A DNA stretch of 64,000 bases from positions 343,156-407,155 of the forward strand of contig NZ_GL872413.1 in assembly GCF_000192225.1 (NCBI RefSeq), in the 5' to 3' direction. Numbering within the stretch: position 1 is the first letter of the stretch; every line of letters starts with the position of its first letter. The notes under the pieces are model-generated. The model was not told the origin of the DNA. It saw only the letters and a program-made list of their open reading frames with translations, and ran no database searches. The position numbers were made by a program, and so were the translations under genes. This DNA comes from Capnocytophaga sp. oral taxon 338 str. F0234. Lineage in GTDB: Bacteria; Bacteroidota; Bacteroidia; Flavobacteriales; Flavobacteriaceae. Shown here one piece after another: positions 9,268-16,852 of the stretch.

Positions 9268-9373
9268 CTGGGAAAGGTAAAAACATCTGAAGAGGTGGCT
9301 AATACAAAGATTATTATTGGGCGCCCGAAAAATGCTCTAAAACATTATCCATTGTTTATTGTTGATGGAAAAA
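9268..9373 (+). repeat. 106-bp perfect direct repeat, second copy
   Basis: This is identical to 7818-7923. It lies in the broken copy D, 1450 bp downstream of the first copy. Confidence 0.85.
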
Positions 9374-9464
9374 GATATAAAAATAGATACTGAGGATATA
9401 GAACGTATGGTTGTTTCTTTTTTCGAATTAGCATAAACTTATAACCTTATAAACCCAAAGTAAC

Positions 9465-10031
9465 ATGTTAGATTTTTCATTCTTTACAACCTTTCAATTC
9501 GGCTGGCTTAACGCTTGGATACCCGCGTTTGGTATAGTGCTGATACAGTTTGTTTATATGGTCTTATTCCGCGAAGTGGGCAGGCGTGCGGTAGACACGT
9601 CGTGGTATACGTCCAAAGACAGGTTTTGGTCCAGGGTAAGTATGTTTCTTCAAATTGTGTTGCTTGTGCTTTCGGTCTTTGTCCCGTTTAAGTTGGGCAC
9701 GCTATGGTTTGTTGTCGGTGCCACGATATTCGCCCTGTCATTAGCCGCCTTTATCTGGGCATTTCACAGCTATGGCATTGACCCAGCCGGAAAAACCATT
9801 AAGAGCGGCATCTATTGTTGGTCACGCAACCCCATGTACCTATTCTTTTTTACGGCAATGCTTGGAACATGCATTGCCTGCGCCTCGCTTTGGCTGCTCA
9901 TCGTTACTGTTCCCTTCGGGATTGCGATGCACTTCACCATATTGGGCGAAGAGCGTTATTGCGAACAAACATACGGGAAAGAATATCTAGAATATAAAGC
10001 CAAAACGCCCCGATATCTGCTTTGGGAATGA
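9465..10031 (+). CDS. ICMT/PEMT-type membrane methyltransferase, inserted in a duplicated gene
   Basis: This 188-residue protein has four to five hydrophobic segments and the C-terminal signature of the isoprenylcysteine carboxyl methyltransferase/PEMT superfamily: SGIYCWSRNPMYL (about 118-130), then GEERYCEQTYGKEYLEYKAKTPRYL (about 161-185, with the paired E-E-R that binds SAM and substrate). It should methylate a small or lipid-linked acceptor at the inner membrane; the acceptor is unknown in bacteria. The gene is clearly richer in G+C than its neighbours and sits inside the broken copy D, so it was acquired horizontally. No transposase or terminal repeats are seen with it. Confidence 0.8.
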   Translation: MLDFSFFTTFQFGWLNAWIPAFGIVLIQFVYMVLFREVGRRAVDTSWYTSKDRFWSRVSMFLQIVLLVLSVFVPFKLGTLWFVVGATIFALSLAAFIWAFHSYGIDPAGKTIKSGIYCWSRNPMYLFFFTAMLGTCIACASLWLLIVTVPFGIAMHFTILGEERYCEQTYGKEYLEYKAKTPRYLLWE

Positions 10032-10347
10032 GAAAGATTAACCAAAACTCATAAGTCATTAAGGATTGACAACAAATCTGTTACATTATAGATGCACTAC
10101 CACTTATTGGTAGGCATACTAAATATGGAGCCGTCTATATTATCTCTGAGGAAGAGTCCTAAAAAACAGCAGAAATGGCTAATGAAAAAGGCAAACGAAG
10201 ATTGAACAAGAAAGAACGACGATATAGAGAAATCTGGGAAGTGTACCAATTTTACTTAGCTGAACTATCTAAATTGTCTGACCCTTCCAATCAGTTTGAT
10301 CCAACTGAAGAACACAACTCGTCAGAGAGGACTAAAAACTAACAACT

Positions 10348-10887
10348 ATGACCCGAATTACTATATTTCTATTCTTTTTTACGCTTTCCACTATGGCGCA
10401 AATCATCGTATCAGGAAGGGTTTTTGATGAGAAAAAGAAACCTTTCCCTACGGCAATAGTATCCAATGGTAGAGAAAAGGTATATACCGATGCCCAAGGA
10501 AACTATACTATACAAGCAAAACTATTTGATATTCTCTATTTTGACGGAGAAACAAAGTTGAAAGGGCGTAAGATAAAGTATGAAGAATACTGTGTGGTAG
10601 AGAATACACCTCATCAAGAGTTTAATACAACACTCTATTCGATTCTCTGGCATAAGTGCGAAAGGGAAACAATTTGTACGTATGGGATTTCCTTTTATCT
10701 CAATGATAAAAAAATCACAACAGACAAAGAAGCATTCAAGGAGCATGTGCGCAACGGAGAGTTTTATACCTATGAGATACGCACTTGCAATGAACTTCCC
10801 GAAACTATAGAAAAGCTCTCTCGGTATACTGTCCTTGTCTATACTGAAGATTACTATAACCAACATATCAAAGATAAACAAAAATAA
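10348..10887 (+). CDS. Secreted carboxypeptidase-regulatory-like protein, copy E
   Basis: This 179-residue member starts five bases after the remnant of copy D. It keeps the family signal peptide (1-17, ending TMAQ) but goes straight into a carboxypeptidase-regulatory-like module (IIVSGRVFDEKKKPFPTA and YTDAQGNYTIQA, about 18-60). The C-terminal half may be a degenerate plug-like block (FYLNDKKI at about 113-120 in place of VDGK). Six cysteines occur, mostly in the second half. The signal-peptide DNA is nearly identical to copies B-D, so the module after it has been swapped. The function is unknown. Confidence 0.6.
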   Translation: MTRITIFLFFFTLSTMAQIIVSGRVFDEKKKPFPTAIVSNGREKVYTDAQGNYTIQAKLFDILYFDGETKLKGRKIKYEEYCVVENTPHQEFNTTLYSILWHKCERETICTYGISFYLNDKKITTDKEAFKEHVRNGEFYTYEIRTCNELPETIEKLSRYTVLVYTEDYYNQHIKDKQK

Positions 10888-10944
10888 TTAATATTATAAA
10901 ACCTTATCGCTTATTATCTATTACTTATTACCTAAATTAAGATT

Positions 10945-12342
10945 ATGAACAGAATCATTTATAAAGGTTTCGCAGCGGCTTTTGTAGCCCTTACCCTTAC
11001 CGCTTGTGCAGGTCGCAAAACTTACGAGCGTCCCAATGTCGTAAATGAAAAACTTTTCCGTACGGATAATATCTCTACGGATAGTCTTAGTAGTGCCAAT
11101 GTCTCTTGGCGCAATATCTTCACCGACCCGCTCTTGCAACAACACATCAGCAAGGCACTTTCTAATAATCTCGATGTGCGTGTAGCGATGCAAAATGTGG
11201 TTTCAGCACAAGCCTACCTCAAACAAAGTAAGGCAGCTTTTATTCCTACCCTCTCGGTAGGAGCTAACTATACTCGTAGCACCTCTTCATTGAATGCCGG
11301 AGGTGGAGCTTCCGACCGTACTTACAACAATCTATTCGATATCACAGGTAACGCTTCGTGGGAAGCCGACATATGGGGCAAGCTATCCGCTCAAAAACGC
11401 GCTTCTTATGCTTCTTACCTCGCTACGGTAGAGGCACAAAAAGCAGTACAGTCCGAAGTGGTAGCTACCTTAGCAACGGCTTATTACCAACTTTTGATGC
11501 TCGACGAACAGAAAAAAGTACTCGAACAAACTATTGAGTTTCGTACCAAAAGTTTAGAAACTACCAAACAACTCAAAAAAGCAGGTTCTACTACCGAAGT
11601 AGCAACCAAACAAATCGAAGCACTCGTATACAACGCACAGGCGCAACTCATTACTATCAACAATAGCGTTTGGGCATTGGAGAACACCATCTGTGTACTC
11701 TTGGGGGAAGAGCCTCATACGATAGAGCGAAGCACGCTTGCTGAACAACAATTCCCCACACAGTTTCATCAAGGGTATGCGGTAAGTCTGCTCGAAAATC
11801 GTCCTGATGTGGCACGTGCCGAACTGAACTTGCGCAACGCCTTTGAACTTACGAATGTAGCGCGTTCCAATTTCTATCCTACGCTTACTCTTTCCGCTCG
11901 TGGAGGTATCAGTAGTACCGAACTCGATACTTGGTTTTCTGCCAAATCAATGTTTGCTAATTTTATAGCAGGATTGGCGCAACCTATCCTCAATCGCCGA
12001 CAAATTCGCACCCAATACGAAGTGCAGAAAGCTGCTCAAGAAACCGCTTTGCTGAATTTCAAAAAAGCAATTCTTTCAGCGGGCAAAGAAGTATCCGATG
12101 CAATGCGTCAATTTAGTTCGCAAGACGAATTCATTCAACTCAAAACCCAAGAAATGAAAGCCTATCAAGATGCCACCGACTATTCCAAACAATTGTTCGA
12201 TAGCGGTATGGTGAATTATTTAGAGGTCATTACAGCCGAAGTAAACCGTCTCAATGCCGAGCTTAGTGTAGCCAACGCACAGTTTACCCGTATGCAGTAT
12301 GGCATTACCTTGTATAAAGCCCTTGGTGGCGGTTGGAGGTAG
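10945..12342 (+). CDS. RND efflux outer-membrane factor (TolC/NodT family lipoprotein)
   Basis: This 465-residue protein has a lipoprotein signal ending in LTAC (Cys21) and two repeats of the outer-membrane efflux protein fold. The long helices include an EADIWGKLSAQKRA region (about 135-150) and a second-half counterpart ENRPDVARAELNL (about 282-294), as in NodT-type channels. It forms the trimeric channel through the outer membrane for the adaptor and pump of this region. Codon choice is visibly richer in C and G (many CTC, CGC, ACC) than in the adaptor or pump genes, which suggests a separate origin or replacement. The substrate is unknown. Confidence 0.92.
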   Translation: MNRIIYKGFAAAFVALTLTACAGRKTYERPNVVNEKLFRTDNISTDSLSSANVSWRNIFTDPLLQQHISKALSNNLDVRVAMQNVVSAQAYLKQSKAAFIPTLSVGANYTRSTSSLNAGGGASDRTYNNLFDITGNASWEADIWGKLSAQKRASYASYLATVEAQKAVQSEVVATLATAYYQLLMLDEQKKVLEQTIEFRTKSLETTKQLKKAGSTTEVATKQIEALVYNAQAQLITINNSVWALENTICVLLGEEPHTIERSTLAEQQFPTQFHQGYAVSLLENRPDVARAELNLRNAFELTNVARSNFYPTLTLSARGGISSTELDTWFSAKSMFANFIAGLAQPILNRRQIRTQYEVQKAAQETALLNFKKAILSAGKEVSDAMRQFSSQDEFIQLKTQEMKAYQDATDYSKQLFDSGMVNYLEVITAEVNRLNAELSVANAQFTRMQYGITLYKALGGGWR

Positions 12343-12362
12343 GGGCGAATGGCAGTTCGCCC
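12342..12362. repeat. Extragenic palindrome, copy 1 (GGGCGAA...TTCGCCC)
   Basis: Directly after the outer-membrane factor gene there is a short palindrome with arms GGGCGAA and TTCGCCC, preceded by GTAG. A closely related palindrome lies at 13219-13241. This resembles a small repetitive extragenic palindromic element. Confidence 0.55.
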
Positions 12363-12458
12363 AACACTTTAGCAAAGTTTTAAACTTTGTCAAAGTCACT
12401 ATTTGACTCGTCTGACCAGTCTGATTCATCTGACAAGTTTTATAAATAACAAAACACT

Positions 12459-13199
12459 ATGACAACAAGAGAAAACATTCAAGAATTGAACGACCATTTA
12501 CAGGCGTTCCCAAAGGCAGAAGACATCTTTACGAAAGACCAACAATGGCTCAGAAAGCATTTTCTGCCCCTGATGAGTATCGATTTGGCAGAAATCAACC
12601 CCGATTGGGCGGGACAAAAAGTGTATATGTTATGCCCTTTTGAGGCGAATATAGGATATATGGGGGGAAACACTACCGAATATCACAATCAATACACTGC
12701 CCCTAACTGGATAACATTCAAACTCACCGATGATAACAAGTTTGAGTTCTTAGGGAACGAAGGATTTTTTGAAAGAACTAAATATCATAACTGGGATTTC
12801 AATTCCGAAGAAGAAAAGGAATTTCAAGAAATGCAGAAAGGCTACGAGAAAAGTAAAGCAAATTTCGAGAAATACGGTTCATTGGTGAGCTTACAGTTTC
12901 CTGAATATGATGGGAAACCTAACTTTACTAAATTTTTAGATATATTAGGAGGACATATAATAGGAGGAAATTGGGTAGGTACAATTAGTAGTAAAGAATA
13001 TCCAAAGGCTTTTGATATGAAATTAGATTATGAAGATGAAGATTCTGATAAATGGATTAAAATTTCCTATCAAGGAAACCCCTTTTACTTTGTAGCAAGT
13101 ACTCCTAACTATAGTTGGTGTGATGGGCATATCGATGCTATCATTATGCTTTACGAGCCCGTAAGTCGTATCGTGCTATTCACTTTTGATTATTCATAA
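12459..13199 (+). CDS. Uncharacterised 246-residue protein, twin 1
   Basis: This acidic cytoplasmic protein has no signal peptide or membrane segment. I do not recognise the family. Visible features are an N-terminal helical region (ENIQELNDHLQAFPKAEDIF), a Trp- and Tyr-rich centre, an E/K-rich helix at about 112-138, a Gly-rich LGGHIIGGNW stretch at about 163-172, and a hydrophobic C-terminus IIMLYEPVSRIVLFTFDYS. Its neighbour at 13273 is a paralogue with blocks of identity (N-terminus, E/K-rich helix, C-terminus) alternating with strongly diverged blocks. Such diversifying twins next to SUKH-like genes suggest an immunity-like role, but this is inference. Confidence 0.6.
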   Translation: MTTRENIQELNDHLQAFPKAEDIFTKDQQWLRKHFLPLMSIDLAEINPDWAGQKVYMLCPFEANIGYMGGNTTEYHNQYTAPNWITFKLTDDNKFEFLGNEGFFERTKYHNWDFNSEEEKEFQEMQKGYEKSKANFEKYGSLVSLQFPEYDGKPNFTKFLDILGGHIIGGNWVGTISSKEYPKAFDMKLDYEDEDSDKWIKISYQGNPFYFVASTPNYSWCDGHIDAIIMLYEPVSRIVLFTFDYS

Positions 13200-13218
13200 C
13201 ATCGTTTTTGTGGTATGC

Positions 13219-13241
13219 GTAGGGGCGAATTGCAATTCGCC
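13219..13241. repeat. Extragenic palindrome, copy 2
   Basis: The core GGCGAATTGCAATTCGCC (13224-13241) is a perfect 18-base palindrome preceded by GTAGG, closely similar to the element at 12342-12362. It sits between the two 246-residue twins. Confidence 0.6.
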
Positions 13242-13272
13242 TTAAATTCATAAACCTTAAATAATTATCATT

Positions 13273-14013
13273 ATGCAATCAAGAGAAAACATTCAAGAAT
13301 TGAACGACCATTTGCAGGCGTTCCCAAAGGCAGAAGACATCTTTACGAAAGACCAACAATGGCTCAGAAAACATTTTCTGCCCTTGATGAGTATCGATTT
13401 GGCAGAAATCAACCCCGAATGGGCAGGGCAAAAGGTATATATGCTCAGTCCGTTTGAGCCTTACGAGGTTTATATAGGCTATAATACTACCGAATATCAT
13501 AATGAATATACTGCTACGAATTGGTTAGCCTTTAAATTGACTGATGATAATAAGTTTGAGTTTCTGGGAAAAGAAGGATTTTTTGAAAGAACAGCCATTC
13601 ACGACTGGGATTTCAATTCCGAAGAAGAAAAGGAATTTCAAGAAATGCAGAAAGGCTACGAGAAAAGTAAAGCAAATTTTGAAAAATACGGTTCATTAAT
13701 TAATTTATATTCTCCTGAATACGACGGAAAAATGAATAAAGTGAACTACTTAAACAGATTGGGGGGAGATATATGGGACGGAAATTGGACTACAACTATT
13801 GAAAGTGATGAGTATCCGAAAGCATTTGATATGAAAATAGAAATAGGTAATGACCTCCCTAACGATGGGATTAGTATAACCTATCAAGGAAATCCTTTCT
13901 ATTTTATTGCAGAAACGGCAAGCTACGATTGGTACGGTGGCGGTATCGATGCTATCATTATGCTTTACGAGCCTGTAAGCCGTATCGTGCTATTCACTTT
14001 TGATTATTCGTAA
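13273..14013 (+). CDS. Uncharacterised 246-residue protein, twin 2
   Basis: This is the same length as twin 1. Residues 4-57, about 112-141 and the last 20 are nearly identical to twin 1, while residues about 60-110 and 142-220 are heavily substituted. The Gly-rich motif is LGGDIWDGNW here. No secretion signal is present. The tandem arrangement, 73 bases apart with a palindromic repeat between, shows that the pair arose by duplication. The function is unknown. It may belong to a polymorphic-toxin immunity-type family, but no toxin gene is seen nearby. Confidence 0.6.
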   Translation: MQSRENIQELNDHLQAFPKAEDIFTKDQQWLRKHFLPLMSIDLAEINPEWAGQKVYMLSPFEPYEVYIGYNTTEYHNEYTATNWLAFKLTDDNKFEFLGKEGFFERTAIHDWDFNSEEEKEFQEMQKGYEKSKANFEKYGSLINLYSPEYDGKMNKVNYLNRLGGDIWDGNWTTTIESDEYPKAFDMKIEIGNDLPNDGISITYQGNPFYFIAETASYDWYGGGIDAIIMLYEPVSRIVLFTFDYS

Positions 14014-14082
14014 ATTGATTAAGCAATTTGAATATATTAACAATTTAATTAAATCATTAATTGCCCGTGCGGCTCGTATCGA

Positions 14083-14622
14083 ATGAAGACACTCATTATA
14101 GTAACACACCCTCATATAGAGGATTCTCTCATCAACAAACGTTGGATTGAGGAGCTCGAGAAATACCCAAAGCAATATACCATACATCAGTTGTACAAAG
14201 TATACCCCGACGAACATATCGACGTCAGGAAGGAACAACAACTGATAGAGCAGTACGACCACATTGTATTTCAGTTTCCGCTCTATTGGTTTAGTATGCC
14301 CCCATTGTTAAAGAAATGGCAAGACGAAGTCCTTACCTACGGTTGGGCTTACGGGAGAAAAAGCGGTTATAAAGTAGGTGGCAAAAAGGTAACGCTTGCC
14401 ATTTCGGCAGGTATTGATGAGCGTGAATATGCGCATAACGAAAAATATAAATACACCCTTAAGGAATTGTTGCGTCCTTTTGAACTCACATTCGAATACA
14501 TTCACGCCGATTTTCGTCCGTTTTTTGCCTATTACGGCATCGAGATGAACAGTACAACCAAATGGATAGAGAGAAGTGTACCATTATATAGGCAGTTTTT
14601 AGAAGAATTTGCTAAACAATAA
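14083..14622 (+). CDS. NAD(P)H oxidoreductase, flavodoxin-like (YwrO/KefF/MdaB type)
   Basis: This 179-residue cytoplasmic protein has the flavodoxin-like fold of FMN or FAD quinone reductases. It shows an N-terminal strand and loop TLIIVTHPHIEDSLIN (3-18), a central strand IVFQFPLYWFSMPPLLKKW (about 63-81), which is the diagnostic 'Q-x-P-x-Y-W-x-x-P' signature, and GWAYGR (about 88-93) plus VTLAISAG. It probably reduces quinones or electrophiles with NAD(P)H, which fits a detoxification setting beside efflux genes. The start is supported by the immediate beta-strand. The substrate is uncertain. Confidence 0.85.
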   Translation: MKTLIIVTHPHIEDSLINKRWIEELEKYPKQYTIHQLYKVYPDEHIDVRKEQQLIEQYDHIVFQFPLYWFSMPPLLKKWQDEVLTYGWAYGRKSGYKVGGKKVTLAISAGIDEREYAHNEKYKYTLKELLRPFELTFEYIHADFRPFFAYYGIEMNSTTKWIERSVPLYRQFLEEFAKQ

Positions 14623-14756
14623 TTAGTTTATATATCTTTTCAAAGTTTTAAATCTTAAAGTTTAACACTTCTGACGGCTAATTTAGACAGAAAATCAAGG
14701 CTTTTGGTACGTTTGTTGTGGCATTATTTCTTAACAAATCATAACCGAGATTCATT

Positions 14757-15509
14757 ATGAATAAAAGAATTAAAGGACTTGCTATTGCAAGTTTACAGAA
14801 CCACGAACATTACGGGTTCGTAACCGAAGTGAAATTGGCGTTAGAACAAGCCAATATTGAATCGCTCGCTACCCTTTTGGGTAAGTTTACGCCTTTGGTA
14901 GAGGAGGAAAACAAATCGCTTGAGGTGGTTGCCAAGAGTGAACACACGCATCGCTTGAAAGAATTAGACCGCAATCGCGACAATATGTTTCGAGGGCTTT
15001 CGGCTTGCGTGAACGAAGCCTATTACAGTCCTACGAAAGAGGAACGCGAGGCGGCAGTGCTTATTAAGATATTGCTCAAAACCTATGGCAATATCATTTC
15101 CGAGAGTTTCGAGTCGCAACACAGCAAGACACAAAACCTCATTCAAGACCTTCGCGCCGATAAGTATGCGGCAGCGGTTAAGAAGATTTCGTTAGCGCGA
15201 TGGGTGAATTGGCTTGAAGAAGCCGAGAACACCTTTATGGAGCTTTACCGAACACGCCGCGATGAGCGGGCTTCTACTATCGCAGGGACTCGCGCACTCA
15301 GGCTCATTCGCAAAGACATCGATGTGGTATATCGCGAAATCATTATGCATCTCAATGCTCTTGCTGTGATACAACCCACCGAAGCCCTTAATCAGCTTAT
15401 TGCACGTATCAATATTCATATTGATAAGCTCGTAGCGCTGAAAGCAAGTAGGTCTACACGTGCCAAAAAGAATCCCAAAACGGCAAGCAACGGCACCAAA
15501 GAGAGTTAA
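14757..15509 (+). CDS. DUF6261-like helical protein
   Basis: This 250-residue protein is almost wholly alpha-helical, with a basic Lys/Ala-rich tail (RAKKNPKTASNGTKES). The layout of a short N-terminal IKGLAIASLQNHEHYGFV segment, a helical bundle, and an ALNQLIARINIHIDKL helix near the end fits the DUF6261 family found in Bacteroidota. I make this match from memory with moderate certainty. The gene is GC-rich relative to its neighbours. It has no signal peptide. A strong hairpin follows it at 15526-15583. The function is unknown. Confidence 0.6.
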   Translation: MNKRIKGLAIASLQNHEHYGFVTEVKLALEQANIESLATLLGKFTPLVEEENKSLEVVAKSEHTHRLKELDRNRDNMFRGLSACVNEAYYSPTKEEREAAVLIKILLKTYGNIISESFESQHSKTQNLIQDLRADKYAAAVKKISLARWVNWLEEAENTFMELYRTRRDERASTIAGTRALRLIRKDIDVVYREIIMHLNALAVIQPTEALNQLIARINIHIDKLVALKASRSTRAKKNPKTASNGTKES

Positions 15510-15525
15510 AAACAACTCATTTACA

Positions 15526-15583
15526 CGTATCAACGGTACGTAAATTATTCAACAAAGAGTAATTTACGTACCTTTACGATACG
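15526..15583. repeat. Long two-step hairpin downstream of the DUF6261-like gene
   Basis: A perfect 13-bp stem (GGTACGTAAATTA at 15535-15547 with TAATTTACGTACC at 15560-15572, 12-base loop) lies inside an outer stem CGTATC (15526-15531) with GATACG (15578-15583). There is no T-tract, so it is not a typical intrinsic terminator. It could be an extragenic palindrome, a messenger-stabilising hairpin or a protein-binding site. Confidence 0.7.
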
Positions 15584-15655
15584 TTGAGTAGTGTTTTGAG
15601 ATGTGATTTGTTATCTTGATGATATATTAATGTATTATTTAGAACAATGTTTTAT

Positions 15656-16285
15656 ATGAAAAATATATTATTAATATTAGTTTTAAGTGTATTTTCTCTA
15701 AGTTATGCACAGAATAAAAATACTAAAAAAATGGAAAAACAAGTGTATATAGTACACGGATATGGCGCCACACCCGATAATCATTGGTTTAAGTGGTTAG
15801 AAGAAGAATTAAAAAAGCATAAAATTAAAGCCTATCGTGTTGCAATGCCTTCTCCTGATAATCCAAACGTTGATGATTGGATAGCAACACTTAAAAAACA
15901 GGTGAATGTAACACCTCAAACAGTAATAGTAGCGCATAGCTTGGGTACGATTACTACTCTGGATTTCCTATTGGAGAGCAAAAAAGAACCTAAAGGTATC
16001 GTACTCGTATCGGGATTTTATGAACCAGTGCCCAATTTCGAGAGCTTAAACCCATTTGTAGAGAAGTTTTCAAGTTCCAAACATTTGCCAATGGTAGGTA
16101 AAGCAGTGGTTATTTCGGCTATAGATGATGATATAGTACCCACTCAGCTAAGTGATAATCTCTCTCGCTTGCTCAATTGTGAGTTTATTCGTCTTCCACA
16201 AGGGAAACACTTCCTCGACCGAGGAGGATATACTGAATTTCCATTAGTGAGAGATAAAGTATTAGATATCTTTAATGAGAAATAA
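15656..16285 (+). CDS. Secreted RBBP9/YdeN-like alpha/beta hydrolase
   Basis: The preferred start at 15656 gives 209 residues with a signal peptide (MKNILLILVLSVFSLSYAQ), so the enzyme should be periplasmic. An ATG nine bases earlier (15647) only adds MFY. The mature part has the small serine hydrolase fold: VYIVHGYGATPDNHWF at the start, the nucleophile elbow AHSLG (Ser95), and a late GKHFLDRGGY region with the likely catalytic His. This is the RBBP9/YdeN family of small esterases. A further ATG at 15731 would give a cytoplasmic form. The natural substrate is unknown. Confidence 0.8.
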   Translation: MKNILLILVLSVFSLSYAQNKNTKKMEKQVYIVHGYGATPDNHWFKWLEEELKKHKIKAYRVAMPSPDNPNVDDWIATLKKQVNVTPQTVIVAHSLGTITTLDFLLESKKEPKGIVLVSGFYEPVPNFESLNPFVEKFSSSKHLPMVGKAVVISAIDDDIVPTQLSDNLSRLLNCEFIRLPQGKHFLDRGGYTEFPLVRDKVLDIFNEK

Positions 16286-16294
16286 CAACAAATT

Positions 16295-16840
16295 ATGCCC
16301 AACATCTTATTGCAACAATTAGAAAACGCACTTCCCACAGGAATGCAAATCCCCGAAGAACTTCGCCAACTCTATCAGTGGATAGAAGGTAATGGCTATT
16401 ATGAGGACAGAGACGATGGTGTACGTTACGGATATCTGTATCCTAAAAATCCTTTTAGGAATACATACCTAGATGACGTAAACGTAGATATCGATATTGC
16501 TTTTTATATGGAAGAAGAAAACTTTCGTAAAGAACTCTTAACCATTTCTTTTGGTAAGAATGCCGACGATGCCGCCCAGCGTTTTTTGCAAATAGCCGAA
16601 AATATATATAATGGTTCTATGGTAGCTTTGTGGTTGGACTACAGAGGAACAACCCAAATAGTCCGTTGTGTGAATACGGTTGAAGAGACAGGCAACTGGG
16701 AAGTGGTAAAAAAGCAATTGAATTTCAATAAAGTATCTATTCGCGCAAAAGGAATAGATATTTTTGTACCAATGGGCTCAGAGGATAATGGCTTAAATGA
16801 TGATTTTGAAGGTTGGTATGATGCGATGATGTATGAATAA
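16295..16840 (+). CDS. SUKH (SMI1/KNR4)-like protein, short twin
   Basis: This 181-residue acidic cytoplasmic protein begins with an amphipathic helix (ILLQQLENALP). It then has IPEELRQLYQWIEGNGYY (about 20-37), matching the 'LP-E-x-x-x-x-Y-x-x-x-NG' core of the SMI1/KNR4 superfamily. Many bacterial members are immunity proteins against polymorphic toxins. The gene after it is a paralogue. The start lies nine bases after the hydrolase stop, so they share a transcript. No toxin is present. The immunity role is family knowledge, not shown here. Confidence 0.6.
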   Translation: MPNILLQQLENALPTGMQIPEELRQLYQWIEGNGYYEDRDDGVRYGYLYPKNPFRNTYLDDVNVDIDIAFYMEEENFRKELLTISFGKNADDAAQRFLQIAENIYNGSMVALWLDYRGTTQIVRCVNTVEETGNWEVVKKQLNFNKVSIRAKGIDIFVPMGSEDNGLNDDFEGWYDAMMYE

Positions 16841-16852
16841 TCGTAAAGAAAA

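Larger units (their letters stand above)
9199..10342 (+). pseudogene. Broken duplicate of copy B (copy D), interrupted by an inserted gene
   Basis: The first 58 codons (9199-9372) match copy B. A deletion between short ATATAAA-like repeats then shifts the frame and gives a TGA at 9391-9393. Homology continues out of frame (TEDIERMVV) to about 9420 and stops where foreign DNA begins. It resumes at about 10112 (RHTKYGAVYIISEE), has an in-frame TAA at 10160-10162, and runs with high identity to the copy B 3' end, finishing at the TAA at 10340-10342. The interrupting 680 bp carries a complete methyltransferase gene (9465-10031). The gene cannot make a full product. Confidence 0.85.
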
